This document shows, piece after piece, positions 51,440 to 61,383 of a DNA stretch of 64,000 nucleotides. Numbering within the stretch: position 1 is the first letter of the stretch; every line of letters begins with the position of its first letter. The notes under the pieces were generated by a model. The model was not told where the DNA came from. It saw only the letters and a list, made by a program, of their open reading frames with translations, and made no database searches. A program made the position numbers and the translations under genes. Where the stretch lies: positions 248,001 through 312,000 of the forward strand of contig CAVRIR010000003.1 in assembly GCA_963721305.1 (NCBI GenBank), in the 5' to 3' direction. Source of the stretch: DATAES01 sp963721305 (GTDB lineage: Bacteria > Actinomycetota > Acidimicrobiia > Acidimicrobiales > JACDCH01).

Positions 51440-52926
51440 GCGACGTGACCGCAGAACACGGCATCCACGCCGAAGTGACGTCGCTGCTCGAGGCCGCGTC
51501 GCGCGAGCACGACTACGACACGACGGGTGCGAAGCTCCGTTGGGTGTTGCTGGGACTCAACGACCCACTCCGGGTGGCGATAGCCGGTCGAGTCAAGGCA
51601 GGAAAGTCGACGCTCGTCAACGCACTCGTCGGCGAGCGGATCGCGCCGACCGACGAGACCGAGTGCACGCAGATCGTCACGTGGTACCGCGAGGGCGGAT
51701 CGATCGTGACGGCGCGTCTCGAGGGCGATCAGTCGCGGCAGTTGCCGTACCAGCGGTCGCCCGACGGCGCGTTGCAGGTGCAACTCGGCGACCTCCGTGC
51801 GTCCGACGTGCAGTCCCTGGTCGTCGACTGGCGTTCGCCCACGTTGCGACGCCTGTGGCTCATCGACACGCCAGGAATCGGCTCGCTGACGGCCGAGCAC
51901 GAGGAGCGCACCTCGAAGTTCATCGTGTCAGGCCGCGCCGATCTCGACACGGCCGATGCGGTGGTGTACCTCACGCAACATCTACACCGGGACGACCGGC
52001 GCTTCCTCGAGGCCTTCCACGACGACGAGCTGGCGCACCCCTCGCCGGTCAACACCATCGCGGTGCTGTCCCGCGCCGACGAGGTCGGAGCCGGTCGGAT
52101 GGACTCGCTGGCCATCGCCGAGGACATCGCCGCCGATCTTCGCGTCGACCCGCAGATCCGCCACCTCGCGCAGACGGTCGTGCCCGTTTCCGGACTACTG
52201 GCCGAGACCGCCGCGGTGCTGCGCCAGTCGGACTACGACGATCTCGTGAGCCTGGCGCGCACGCACGCCGGCGATCGCCTGTTCCTCGCGACAGCGGATC
52301 GGTTCATCGGCGCGCCCGACCCACAAGTGCCGCCGGAGCGCCGTCGCCGCCTGATCGAGCTGCTCGGCATGTACGGACTTCGTGTCGCGGCGACGTGGAT
52401 CGGCAACGGTGAGATCACGAATGCATCGCACTTGGCGACCGCACTGCGATCGATCAGCGGTCTGGACCGGCTCGAGCAGGAGTTGCAGCAGCGTTTCGGG
52501 GAGCGGGCCGGTGTGCTCAAGTCGCGTTGGGCGCTCGCCCGGGCCGAGGCCGTGCTGCGCGACGCCGAGCCCGGTCCGACTCGAGACAGGTACCTCCGGG
52601 AGATCGAGCGGATCGAGTCGACGTCGCACGAATTCGCGGAGATCCGGCTGCTCGATCAACTGCGAACCGTCGACTTGGGCTTCACCGCGGACGAGCTCGC
52701 ACTGGCCGAGCGGTTGATCGGTGGCGACGGCTCGTCGACGGACGCGCGGCTCGGTCTTCCATCCGGCAGCGCGGCGTCGGCGACGCGTGATGCGGCGCTC
52801 GAGGCGCTGCAGCGCTGGCGTCGCCGGGCCGAGCATCCGCGAACCTCGCGCGCCGGTGCGCATGCCGCGTCGACACTCGCGGAGACGTGCGAGATCCTCT
52901 ACCAGGAAGCTGACGCGTCCGGCTGA
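51436..52926 (+). CDS. Dynamin-like GTPase B
   Basis: 496 residues; the ATG overlaps the partner's stop. Canonical P-loop GRVKAGKSTLVNAL (~50-63), switch region TDETECTQIV, G3 DTPG in LWLIDTPGIGS (~140-150) and a G4-like LSRADEVGAG (~214). The C-terminal half is helical (SHLATALRSISGLDRLEQELQQRFGERAGVLKSRWALARAEAVLRDAE), without an obvious membrane-inserting loop. Compared with partner A, this subunit has the normal P-loop and no hydrophobic paddle. The pair recalls IniC/IniA, where one partner tubulates membrane and the other assists; this is inference by layout. Confidence 0.85.
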   Translation: MSDVTAEHGIHAEVTSLLEAASREHDYDTTGAKLRWVLLGLNDPLRVAIAGRVKAGKSTLVNALVGERIAPTDETECTQIVTWYREGGSIVTARLEGDQSRQLPYQRSPDGALQVQLGDLRASDVQSLVVDWRSPTLRRLWLIDTPGIGSLTAEHEERTSKFIVSGRADLDTADAVVYLTQHLHRDDRRFLEAFHDDELAHPSPVNTIAVLSRADEVGAGRMDSLAIAEDIAADLRVDPQIRHLAQTVVPVSGLLAETAAVLRQSDYDDLVSLARTHAGDRLFLATADRFIGAPDPQVPPERRRRLIELLGMYGLRVAATWIGNGEITNASHLATALRSISGLDRLEQELQQRFGERAGVLKSRWALARAEAVLRDAEPGPTRDRYLREIERIESTSHEFAEIRLLDQLRTVDLGFTADELALAERLIGGDGSSTDARLGLPSGSAASATRDAALEALQRWRRRAEHPRTSRAGAHAASTLAETCEILYQEADASG

Positions 52927-52979
52927 CCATCCGGCCGTCCACCACCCGCGGGACACCGCGACCGGTCAAACTCTGCCGC

Positions 52980-54587
52980 GTGAGTTCGTCGCTTACGGTG
53001 ACGCCGAACGGCCACGGCGGCCGGCGTGTCATGGTGTGGCAACGCGACCGTCGTGTGCTGATCCTCGCCGTCCTGCTCGTGGCGGCAGGCATCACGACCG
53101 AAGCCATCGCTTCCGTCGACGGATGGGCACGTGACCTCGCCGTCGGTTGGGTGATCGGCGGCGCGGGACTCGTCGTGCTGCGCCGGCGCGAGCGCGACCT
53201 GGTCGGCGCGTTGCTCGTGGCCGCCGCGTTCGCATGGTTCGCGGCGACCTTGTCCGGTGCGTCGGGTCGGGTGGGCGACTTCGGCGACGACGTCCTCTAC
53301 GTGCACCGCAGCCTTGTCGTTGCCGCGCTGGTGGCACCGCTGTGGCGCACAGGCGGAGCGTCGCGGGCCGCGACGACGTGGCTGGCAATCGCTGCCGCGA
53401 TCACCTCCGGGGCTGTCCTCATCGGCGTCGGGCCGGGGACGACGTCGGATCCGGCGCTCACCGCCGTGGTCGTCGCCGCCGTGGCGACAGTAGGGGTGGC
53501 GCTGGCCCTGAAGGTGCCGGTTCCCTCGCGGGCGATGTGGGCGCTCGCCGCGCTCGCGACGTTGGCGTGGGGCGGCGCGGCGTCGACGTCGCGCTCCATC
53601 GGTCTCGTCGCGTCGAGCGGCCGGCTGGCCGTGTACCAGCTCGGCCTCACTGCCGCGGCAGCGTTCATGGCCTCGAGCCGTCTCGATCGCCGCCCCGTGG
53701 TCGCGCAAGTGGTCGACGTCGGCACCGCCGGGCTCGGTGGCGCGCTCGGAGATCCGCGGCTACGGATCGGCTTCGCGGAGGGCTCGACGTATCGCGCCGC
53801 CGACGGTGACATCGTCACACCGTCTCGCTCGCAGGAGTCCACTGAGCTCGATGCCGGCAACGGCTCAGGACGTGTGCTGATCGTGCATCGGCCGGGTCTG
53901 CTCGACGATCCACGCGTACGTGCGGGAGCCGAGGCCGCGGCGCGCCTGCTTGCCGATCACCATCGGCTGATCGCCGAGGTCGACGCGCGAGCCGCGCAAG
54001 TCGAGGCGTCGCGGGCCCGGTTGCTCGCGTCCGAGCAGCGCGCGGTGGCGACCTTCGCCGGTGAGCTCGATCGGCGGGTTGTCGTGCATCTCGATCAGAT
54101 CCTCGAATCGCTCGACGCGACCTCTGACAGCGCCGACCACGTCCGTGCCATCGCCGCCATGATCCGAAGCGACATGGCCGAGTCGCTCGTCGGAACGACA
54201 CCTGTCGCTCGAGGGGACGATCCTGTTGCCGCGATCGAGGCCATGGTGTCGTCATTCCCGATATCGGTGCGTCTCGATCTCCAGTCCGTCGCCGTCGACG
54301 AAGGAACCGGCCGCGTCCTGTACTTCGTCGCGGCCGAAGCGTTGTCCAACGTGCTGAAGCACAGTGCCGCCAGCCGCGTCGACGTGCACCTGCACGCCGA
54401 CAACGGACATCTCGAGTTGTGCGTCCAGGACGATGGCAACGGCGCGGTGACGATCTGCGCTGGAGGCGGGTTGGCCGGTCTCACCGAGCGCGTCGCGGCG
54501 GCCGGGGGCACCCTCGAGTGCCGTGTGCGTCGACCCCGCGGCACCGAGATCGTCGCTCGGGTGCCCTACCGGAGCCAGCGCGGCTGA
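52980..54587 (+). CDS. Membrane histidine-kinase-like protein lacking the phospho-acceptor His
   Basis: 535 residues, GTG start. Eight or so membrane helices fill residues ~25-235. A coiled coil (LIAEVDARAAQVEASRARLLASEQ) leads into the position of the HisKA_3 dimerisation helix, which reads ATFAGELDRRVVVHLDQIL; the usual E-R-D/E-L-H-D is replaced by AGELDRR, so the phosphorylated His is missing. The ATPase domain is preserved: YFVAAEALSNVLKHSAASRVDVHL (N box), LCVQDDGNGAV (G1) and GGGLAGLTERVAAAGGTLE (G2). It may act with the intact kinase downstream as a heterodimer or regulator. The 24-base gap suggests one operon. Confidence 0.8.
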   Translation: MSSSLTVTPNGHGGRRVMVWQRDRRVLILAVLLVAAGITTEAIASVDGWARDLAVGWVIGGAGLVVLRRRERDLVGALLVAAAFAWFAATLSGASGRVGDFGDDVLYVHRSLVVAALVAPLWRTGGASRAATTWLAIAAAITSGAVLIGVGPGTTSDPALTAVVVAAVATVGVALALKVPVPSRAMWALAALATLAWGGAASTSRSIGLVASSGRLAVYQLGLTAAAAFMASSRLDRRPVVAQVVDVGTAGLGGALGDPRLRIGFAEGSTYRAADGDIVTPSRSQESTELDAGNGSGRVLIVHRPGLLDDPRVRAGAEAAARLLADHHRLIAEVDARAAQVEASRARLLASEQRAVATFAGELDRRVVVHLDQILESLDATSDSADHVRAIAAMIRSDMAESLVGTTPVARGDDPVAAIEAMVSSFPISVRLDLQSVAVDEGTGRVLYFVAAEALSNVLKHSAASRVDVHLHADNGHLELCVQDDGNGAVTICAGGGLAGLTERVAAAGGTLECRVRRPRGTEIVARVPYRSQRG

Positions 54588-54611
54588 GCGGCTCGCCGCG
54601 ATACTTCCGGC

Positions 54612-56290
54612 GTGCCACGGAAAGGATGGTCGGGGTGGGCCGTCGACGCACTCGCGCTGATCGTCGCGGCCGGCGTGCTGGTGGCCGCGCGCAGCCGTTG
54701 GTCGGCCGCCGTCACGAGCACCGAATACGCCCTCATGTGGATCGTCGTGCTCGCCGCGGCGACGGTCGCGTTCTCGGAGGCCGTCGAGCGGCGACCGCCG
54801 CATCCGTTGTGGACCGGCGTCGTCGGGTTGGTGTTCGCGATGCCTGCGCTCGTAGCGCTCGACGCAACAGCAACGGTTCGCGTGCTGGCGATCGCCGCTG
54901 CTGCCGCGGTCCCGCTCTCCGTCGCGACGTTCACCTCAGCGGCAACGCGTCGTTCACCGATCACCGCGTTCGGCGCGCTCGCCGCGGTCACGTTCGTCGA
55001 CATCGCCGCTCGTGTGTTGCTGCGCGATCCGAATCTCGATTCCGGCTGTTCGCTGTACTGCGGTCACAACCCGCTACTCGTTGCTGATCATCCGGGCGCC
55101 GTTCTCCTCGTCGACCGGGTGCTTGCGATTGCTGCGCTCGTCTGGTCCGTGATGACGCTGGTCGACATCGCCGCGGCGCACACCAAGGCGCCAGCCGCCC
55201 GCGTGACGGGCGTGCTCGGCGCCGGCGCCGTTGGCGTCGCCACCCTCGCGTGGATCGTGTGGCCGGGCACCGCGCTCGCGGCCGTCGACGCGTCCCTGGT
55301 GCCCGTCCTCTTCGTCATCGTGCTCGTTCCCGCCTTCTTGCTCGCCGTGTCGCCTGACCTGCTCGCATGGCGCACCCGGCGGCGCGTCGCGTCGCTGGCC
55401 TCGGACCTGTCGGCGGGCTTCGAGCGCGACGGTGTAGCCGGTCACTTGCGGCGCGGCACTCGACGATCCGTCCGTGCGCCTGGTCTTCCCCATCGCAGAC
55501 TCGTTCATCGACGCGCAGGGCGCGCCCGCCGAACCGGCTCCCCACCGCGCGACGACGGTGCTCACCAAGGACGGCGAGGCGGTCGCCGTTATCGAGCATG
55601 CGCCGTCGTCGTCGGCGTTGCTCGGCGCGGCGGTGAATCCGGCGGTGACCATCGCCGCAGAGAACGAACGCCTGCACGCCGAGGCGCAGGCCCACCTCGC
55701 GTCGCTGCAGCAGTCCCGGCGTGCGATCGTCGAGCGCGCCGACGAGACCCGCCGTCATCTCGAACGCGACCTGCACGATGGTGCGCAGCAGCAGTTGCTG
55801 CTGCTCGGCCTCGAGCTCGCTCGTGCCGTCGAGCGCGGGATCGGGTGGTGACGCCTACCGCTACCAGTCGGCCCTGATGCACGCGCAGACCGCGCTCACC
55901 GAGTTGCGCCGGCTCGTCCACGATCAACTGCCGCCGATCCTCGACGAGCTGGGCCTGATCGAGGCGCTGCGGTCGCTCGCCGAGGAGTCACCGGTACTGA
56001 TGGTCCTCGAGTCCGGCGGCGGCGTCGACCGCCCGTCCCTGGCGGTGGAGCGAGTCGCCTATGGCGTCGTCCTATCGTCCCTGTCCGAGGCCGAGGCGCA
56101 CGGAGGCTCGGCGCTGTCGGTTCGCCTCGAGAACGGGACGGATGTGTTCACGCTTCACATCAGCCATGACGGCGCCGGGGTCGCGGATCACACGGACGAC
56201 GAGGATCGCGTCGGCGCACTGGGCGGGCGCCTCGAAGTCGTGCGAGCGCACGATGGCGCCGGAACGAGCTACGTGGCGAGGTTCCCGTGA
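54612..56290 (+). CDS. NarL-type sensor histidine kinase (two frameshifts as read)
   Basis: About 560 residues after repair. Up to eight or nine membrane helices (54630-55360) are followed by a cytosolic part. Breaks near 55457 and 55832 are each cured by restoring CG in a CGCG run. The phospho-acceptor region RRHLERDLHDGAQQQLLLLGLELARAV is canonical for HisKA_3 (His at ERDLHDG), followed by LTELRRLVHDQLPPILDELGLIEALR. The ATPase domain is partly degenerate (no clear N-box Asn; SHDGAG near a G1-like position). The stop overlaps the response regulator start. With the upstream His-less kinase and this regulator it forms a three-gene signalling unit. The signal is unknown. Confidence 0.8.
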
Positions 56291-56934
56291 AGGTCGCGGT
56301 CGTCGACGACATGGTGCTGATCCGAGAGGGCATCGTCCGCATCCTGCGCGACTACGGCGTGGAGGTCGTCGCGCAGGCCGGGTCCGCCGAGTCGTTGCCG
56401 GAGCTCGTGGCGGCGAGCGATCCCGACGTCGTGATTCTCGACATCCGCATGCCCCCGACGTTCACCGACGAGGGTCTCCGCGCTGCTGCGGAACTTCGGG
56501 CGACGCGTCCTGACACGGCGGTGTTGCTGCTGTCGCAGTACCTCGACGCGGCGTACGCGCTGCGGCTGTTGCGGGAAGTGCCCGAACGGGTCGGCTACCT
56601 GTTGAAGGACCGCATCCTCGACCTGTCGACGTTGACGGATGCACTCCGCCGCCTCGAAGAGGGCGAGACGGTCATCGATCCGACGATCGTCTCGAGGGTC
56701 CTCGGCCGCCGGCGTCAGGGTGGCGATCTCGCCGCTCGACGCCCCGCGAACTGGAGGTTCTCGCGCTCGTCGCGGAAGGTCTGTCGAACAAGGCCATCGC
56801 CGATCGCCTCGGCGTGAACGAGCGAACGGTCGAGTCGCACACCACGCAGGTCTTCCAGAAGATGGACATCGAGCCGTCGAGCGACAGCCATCGTCGTGTT
56901 CTCGCGGTGCTCACCTATCTGCGCGAGCACGTGA
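56287..56934 (+). CDS. LuxR/NarL-family response regulator (frameshifted as read)
   Basis: About 217 residues after repair. Receiver domain: VVDDMVLIREGIVRIL, phospho-acceptor Asp in VVILDIRMPPTFTDEGL, conserved Lys in VGYLLKDRI. The DNA-binding part is recovered by restoring four bases (two CG units) near 56728, giving LTPRELEVLALVAEGLSNKAIADRLGVNERTVESHTTQVFQKMDI-type helix-turn-helix. A further CG restored near 56922 would end the protein at 56934, the expected length; as read, the frame stays open to 57161 opposite the next gene. ATGA overlap with the kinase gene makes it the cognate regulator. Confidence 0.8.
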
Positions 56935-56968
56935 CTCCGAATGTTGACCCGGCTTTCGGAATCGTCCG

Positions 56969-57857
56969 TCAGGGCGCGACGGCTCGCGCCACGTCGAGCA
57001 GGCCTGGCCAGTGCGGTGACTCTTGGACACAACGGGCGAACAGCCAGAGGCGAAGCCGTTCCGAGTCGAGGTCGAGCAGCGCGGCCATGCGAGCGATGAG
57101 GGCAAGCGGATCGGTTCGCAATCGGTCCTCGCAGTTCAACATGTGCTGCAGCGCGTCATAGGTGGGATCGCCCACGAACGGCTTCGGATCGATGACGAGC
57201 CACGGTTCACGCTCGCGCGCGCAGCACGTTGTCCGCGTGCAGGTCGGTCACCAGGAGCACTTCACGATCGGCGCTGGTCGGCAGCGAGCGGAACAGCTCG
57301 ATGCCGGCGCGCGCCATACCCGGATCGATCGAGGCAGCGGGGGCTTCGAGCTGGCGTTCGAAGCTGTCCGCCCAGCTGTCGCACATGAACTCCAGACTGC
57401 GAAACGGATGGTGTGGTCCGGGATCGCGCCAGAGTCTGCGCAACAGCTGAGCGACAGCTACGTCCTGTTCGGGTTCGGGGAGCGACGAGAGCGTCGTCCC
57501 GGGAACGCAGCGCTCGACGAGCAGCGCGATCGTGTCGCCGAGCGTCTCCGTCGCGTACAGCTGCACGGTTCCGTCGCCGTCCCACACTCGGAGGCCGTCG
57601 CCCTCATGGATCGACTCGAAGTGCGGCCAGCCGACCTTGAGCACGACGTCGCGTCCGGCGCTGTCGCTTGCGGGAGCAACCCAGGACGCGACTCCGCCGG
57701 GCTGGAACGGCTGGTCGACCTGCACTGACCACCGAGAGGCGAGATGCTCCACGAGGACCGGCAGCTCATCGAGCCATGCGCGCATCGCGTCGTTCGCGGT
57801 CCGCTCGACTTCGTCGAGAAGTCGCTCCGGGAAGACGAAGCGATGGCTGGCCTCCAT
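56969..57857 (-). CDS. Aminoglycoside phosphotransferase, APH(6)-like (one frameshift as read)
   Basis: About 296 residues after repair near 57212 (restoring CG joins DNVLRARERE to PWLVIDPKPFVGDPTYD). It starts MEASHRFVFPERLL at 57857. The nucleotide-binding lobe shows DVVLKVGWP (Lys), the catalytic loop DLHADNVLRA (Asp and Asn) and the metal Asp in VIDPKPFVGD, all characteristic of the streptomycin 6-kinase branch of the APH family. Many environmental members act on other small alcohols, so resistance is not assured. It is divergent from the beta-lactamase-fold gene, with only 18 bases between the starts. Confidence 0.8.
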
Positions 57858-57875
57858 TCGGACAAGAATGTCGCG

Positions 57876-59378
57876 ATGAGCGAAGCACGCGCGCTCCTCA
57901 TCGAGATCGCGCGGCGCCACAGCCTCGGCGGTGCCGCGGTCGCCATCGTCCGGAAAGGAGAGCCGCCCACCTTCGACTGGGTCGGATTCGCCGATGGCGC
58001 GGCGCGCCGCCCGATCGACGCGTCGACGGTGTTCCGCATCGCGTCCATCTCGAAGACGATGACCGCGATCGGCTTGATGCAACTGCGCGACGAGGGCCGG
58101 TTCGGGCTCGACGATCCGGTGAACAAGTTCCTCGCCACGTTCACCGTCGAGCCGCCTGCCGGCGCTCCAGAGGTCACGTTCCGTCATCTCCTCACGCACA
58201 CCGCCGGCATCGGTGAGGTGCCGACCGTGGCCGATCTCTTGCGTCCCGCGTCCTGGGGCATGGGGAAGCCGGGAACCGCCGGCGCCGATCTGCGGGTGTT
58301 GTATCACGGCACGTTGCGTCCCGACTCGCCGGCCGGCTCGAAGTGGGCCTACGCGAACCACGGGTTCGCAGTGATCGGTCAACTCGTGGAGGACATGGCC
58401 GGTCGGTCGTTCGCCGATCACATGCAGCACCACGTGTTCGGTCCGCTCGGCATGGACAGCACCGAATACACCCGCACGGCGCGCACCTCGTCGAACCTGG
58501 CGACCGGTCATCACTGGATGCTCGGACAGTTCCGGTCGGTGAAGGACTACGACCTCGCCATCCTCGGGCCAGGGTCCGTGCTCTCGTCGCTGAACGACAT
58601 GGCGACCTATGCCGAGTGGCTGCTCCATGGCGGCGCGGGAACACGCGGCGGCGTCCTCGCGCCGGAGACACTGGCCGAGATGATGTCGCCGCAGTACAGC
58701 GTCGACCCCGGTATGCCGGGCATGGGACTTGCCTTCTGGCTCGACCGTTTCGGCGACCATAGCGTCGCGGGGCACGACGGCAACGTGCCCGGCTTCGCCT
58801 CGTCGTTGCTCGTCGCACCGGCCGACGGGATCGGTGTGGTCGCGTTGACGAACACGTCGACGTTCAACGGCGCGCATCACCTCGCCGCGGCGGTTCTCCG
58901 AACGTTGCTCGACGTACCCGATCCCGCGACGCAGCTGCCGCGGCCGGACGTGGCGGAGGACCCGTCTCGGTGGAACGGGCTCGTCGGTTACTACGCGCCG
59001 AAGCCTGGCTTCCTCACCAACATCAGGTCGTGGCAGACCGTCGCCGGCGAGGTGCAGGTGCTCGTGCGCGATCGTCGTCTCGTTCTCCGCGCGCTGTCGC
59101 CGTTGCCATCGATACGCCGCGGCCTCGTGCTCCACGCCGTGGACGGCACGGATCCGTTGCGTTTCGTCGCTGAGGTCGAGGGCTTCGTCGTGCCGGTTGC
59201 CTTCGGCAAAAATGAGCCCGGGTGCATCGATCGTGTGATCATCGGCCCGCCCGCAAACACAGTCTGCTACCGACGATCGACACTACGAAGCACCCGGGTT
59301 CGGGGGCGACTCGTCGTTCTCGGCGTCTCTGTCGCCGCCATCACGCGATGGCGGCGACGAAGACGCCCGCGCGTCTAG
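57876..59378 (+). CDS. Serine beta-lactamase-fold hydrolase (class C/esterase type)
   Basis: About 500 residues from ATG 57876 (ATG 57843 also in frame). Motifs of the family: SxxK in IASISKTMTAIGL (catalytic Ser), YAN in KWAYANHGFAV (Tyr-x-Asn), and HDG in VAGHDGNVPGF replacing KTG. HLLTHTAGIG and FGPLGMDSTEYT are typical of class C-like peptidase/esterases. After ~390 residues a C-terminal beta domain (WNGLVGYYAPKPGFLTNI...) is present, as in larger members, ending in a basic tail (RWRRRRRPRV). No signal peptide is visible, so it is probably a cytosolic esterase or peptidase rather than a resistance beta-lactamase. Confidence 0.85.
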   Translation: MSEARALLIEIARRHSLGGAAVAIVRKGEPPTFDWVGFADGAARRPIDASTVFRIASISKTMTAIGLMQLRDEGRFGLDDPVNKFLATFTVEPPAGAPEVTFRHLLTHTAGIGEVPTVADLLRPASWGMGKPGTAGADLRVLYHGTLRPDSPAGSKWAYANHGFAVIGQLVEDMAGRSFADHMQHHVFGPLGMDSTEYTRTARTSSNLATGHHWMLGQFRSVKDYDLAILGPGSVLSSLNDMATYAEWLLHGGAGTRGGVLAPETLAEMMSPQYSVDPGMPGMGLAFWLDRFGDHSVAGHDGNVPGFASSLLVAPADGIGVVALTNTSTFNGAHHLAAAVLRTLLDVPDPATQLPRPDVAEDPSRWNGLVGYYAPKPGFLTNIRSWQTVAGEVQVLVRDRRLVLRALSPLPSIRRGLVLHAVDGTDPLRFVAEVEGFVVPVAFGKNEPGCIDRVIIGPPANTVCYRRSTLRSTRVRGRLVVLGVSVAAITRWRRRRRPRV

Positions 59379-59539
59379 AGCGGCGCCGTTGCCGCGCTCG
59401 CGGTGTCCTTGTTGTTCGTCACCGAGTTGGTGACTGTCCTAGTCGCCGTTCGGTCGAGCTCGGGAGAGGCCGAGCTCGCCAGTCGCTGCTCACCGCCGAA
59501 GACCAGCGGACTGGTTGCAGTTGCTGCTTGTGCGGTCAT
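59375..59539 (-). CDS. Possible 54-residue protein (uncertain)
   Basis: A minus-strand frame ending four bases inside the beta-lactamase gene's end. ATG at 59539 has GGAG and AAGG a short distance upstream. It would encode MTAQAATATSPLVFGGEQRL and a Thr/Ala/Asn-rich remainder ending NNKDTASAATAPL. Composition is low-complexity and no family is known. An in-frame ATG at about 59599 would lengthen it. The 59540-59681 stretch otherwise holds no gene. Confidence 0.3.
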   Translation of the reverse strand: MTAQAATATSPLVFGGEQRLASSASPELDRTATRTVTNSVTNNKDTASAATAPL

Positions 59540-59681
59540 CGCCTTCACTCCAGGATCGCTTCCGATGGTCACGGTACGGAATTGCCGCTGACGGAACATC
59601 GGGGCGAGCACGGGACTTGCCGTGCGCGATCTCCGGGGCTGCCTCCGTGCCAGCACGGAGGCAGTGTGTCTGAATGCGCCT

Positions 59682-60683
59682 TTACGGCTCCGGCACATCC
59701 ATGTCGACCTCGAGGCCGACACCGCGGCGGCGCGCGCCCGCGAGCACGAGCTCGGCCGCGGCAACGTCCTGCGCCGCGACGCCGACGGACTTGTACAGCG
59801 TGATCTGGTCGCTCGACGTCCTACCCGGGCACTGTCCGAGGAGCAGCTCGCCCAGCTCCGCGTGGATGTGCGACTCCGTGATGAGACCTTCACCGAGGGG
59901 AACCCGGAGGTCGTTCGCGCCGGCCGGCGGTGCGGCGAGCGCGGCAGCGCGTGATTCGACGACGACGAGCGCGTCGACGACCGTCTGCGAATCGACCTCA
60001 CGTCCGGCAACGTTGTAGCCGACGGATGTGACGTGCGTACCCGCTTCGACCAGTGGTCGACGGACGACCGGCTCGGTGGCGTGCGTCGTGGCGCACACCA
60101 CGTCGGCGCCCGCACATGCGGTCGCGAGATCGCTCGTTGGTTCGACGGGCAAGCTCAGTTCGGATGCGAGCACGTCGGCGAGCGCTGCGGCGCGGTCGTG
60201 ATTGCGTCCCCAGATGCGAACGGCCTCGAAGTCGCGCACACGAATGACCGCGTGTGCGTGCGAGTGTGCCTGGACACCGGTGCCGAGCACGGTGAGCACG
60301 CGTGCGTCCTCGCGCGCCAGCAGCTCGGTCGAGACCGCCGAACCGGCCGCCGTTCTGGCCGCCGTGATCGACGTGCCATCGACGAGCGCGGTCGGTTGGC
60401 CGGTCGCAGGATCGAACACGATCACGACCGCTTGGTGGGTGGGTTGAGGAGTGCCTGCGTTCTGCGGGAAGACCGTGACGAGCTTGGCCGCCAGACCGTC
60501 GACGCTCGGAAGGTACGCGGGCATCGCCGCGAGCAATCCGTCCCGCTCCTCGACCCGGGCGCCGATCCTCGGTGGCATCGACGCCTGTCCCAGGCTGACG
60601 TCGACCATCGCGGCGGCCACGGCGCGCCGGAGCTCGTCGACGTCCAGCAGCGAGGCCGTCTCGCGTGGGGTCAACACGAGCAT
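59682..60683 (-). CDS. Ornithine cyclodeaminase/mu-crystallin-family protein
   Basis: 333 residues. The family opening LTPRETASLLDVDELRRAVAAAMVDVSLG is followed by MPPRIGARVEERDGLLAAMPAYL, GLAAKLVTVFPQN, and PTALVDGTSITAARTAAGSAVSTELLAREDARVLTVLGTGVQAHSHAHAV, the last part being the NAD-binding GxGxQA-type loop. TTHATEPVV and GTHVTSVGYN complete the site. Members cyclise ornithine to proline, or act as imine/ketimine reductases or alanine dehydrogenases. Length is standard. It stands alone on the minus strand, divergent from the 60830 gene. Confidence 0.9.
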   Translation of the reverse strand: MLVLTPRETASLLDVDELRRAVAAAMVDVSLGQASMPPRIGARVEERDGLLAAMPAYLPSVDGLAAKLVTVFPQNAGTPQPTHQAVVIVFDPATGQPTALVDGTSITAARTAAGSAVSTELLAREDARVLTVLGTGVQAHSHAHAVIRVRDFEAVRIWGRNHDRAAALADVLASELSLPVEPTSDLATACAGADVVCATTHATEPVVRRPLVEAGTHVTSVGYNVAGREVDSQTVVDALVVVESRAAALAAPPAGANDLRVPLGEGLITESHIHAELGELLLGQCPGRTSSDQITLYKSVGVAAQDVAAAELVLAGARRRGVGLEVDMDVPEP

Positions 60684-60829
60684 CCGGCATCCTCGCAGGC
60701 CAGCCGAGCCGGCGTCGGGGCCGCGCCGGCTGCCCTAAGTTGTCGGGGCATGTGCGTTGCCGACTGCGTGCTCCCACCGGGGGTTACGCCCTCGATGGCG
60801 GGTTCGAGCGGACAAGGAGGTGAGCCGCT

Positions 60830-61288
60830 TTGACGCATCCGACCGGAGTCCCCGTCTCCTCGTTTCGTGCACCCCGTCGCTTCCGGCTGGGCGAACGGCT
60901 GCAGACGAACACCGCCGCGATCGTGGTGGCGGCGCTCGTCGCGCTCGGCGCCAGTGCGCTCCTCATCCATGACCCCAGCAGGGTCAAGACCATCACGATC
61001 GACAACCCGACCTCGTACGACGTGCGGGTCGAGGCGAGCAATGGCAGCGGCACCGAGTGGACCGCCCTCGGGACAGCCGGCCAGCAGTGCGCCGCGACGA
61101 TCGAGCTGCCCACCGATCAGGGCGGCACGTGGACCTTCCGGATGACCGCCCAGGGCGCGCCGACCGAGGAGGTTGCCGTGAACCGAGCAGACCTCGAGCG
61201 GGCCGGCTGGCACTTCGCGATCCCACAAGCGGTTGCCGATGCCTGGAAGTCCGCCGGGTTCCCGCAACCGCCGCGCCAGAGCTGCTGA
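60830..61288 (+). CDS. Single-pass membrane protein with extracytoplasmic beta domain
   Basis: 152 residues from TTG 60830, about 10 bases after AAGGAGG. A positively charged N-terminus (RAPRRFRLGERLQTN) precedes one membrane helix (TAAIVVAALVALGASALLI). The outside part is a ~100-residue beta-rich domain (VKTITIDNPTSYDVRVEASNGSGTEWTALGTAG, then IELPTDQGGTWTFRMTAQG) with two Cys (QQCA and the C-terminal QSC). No known family comes to mind; similar 'membrane anchor plus Ig-like' small proteins occur in actinobacteria. It lies upstream of a DUF4097 gene on the same strand. Confidence 0.65.
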   Translation: MTHPTGVPVSSFRAPRRFRLGERLQTNTAAIVVAALVALGASALLIHDPSRVKTITIDNPTSYDVRVEASNGSGTEWTALGTAGQQCAATIELPTDQGGTWTFRMTAQGAPTEEVAVNRADLERAGWHFAIPQAVADAWKSAGFPQPPRQSC

Positions 61289-61383
61289 ATCGTCATCATC
61301 CGGGCGGAACCGCGCTCACCGGCGCTTGACCACGTGACCGAGGACACAGAGGCCGCCCAAATGATCCACGCGACAATCTGACG

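Noticed and set aside
57207..59135. A 642-codon minus-strand frame in front of the APH gene.
   Set aside because: The upstream part is antisense to the beta-lactamase-fold gene; only the APH part has family motifs.
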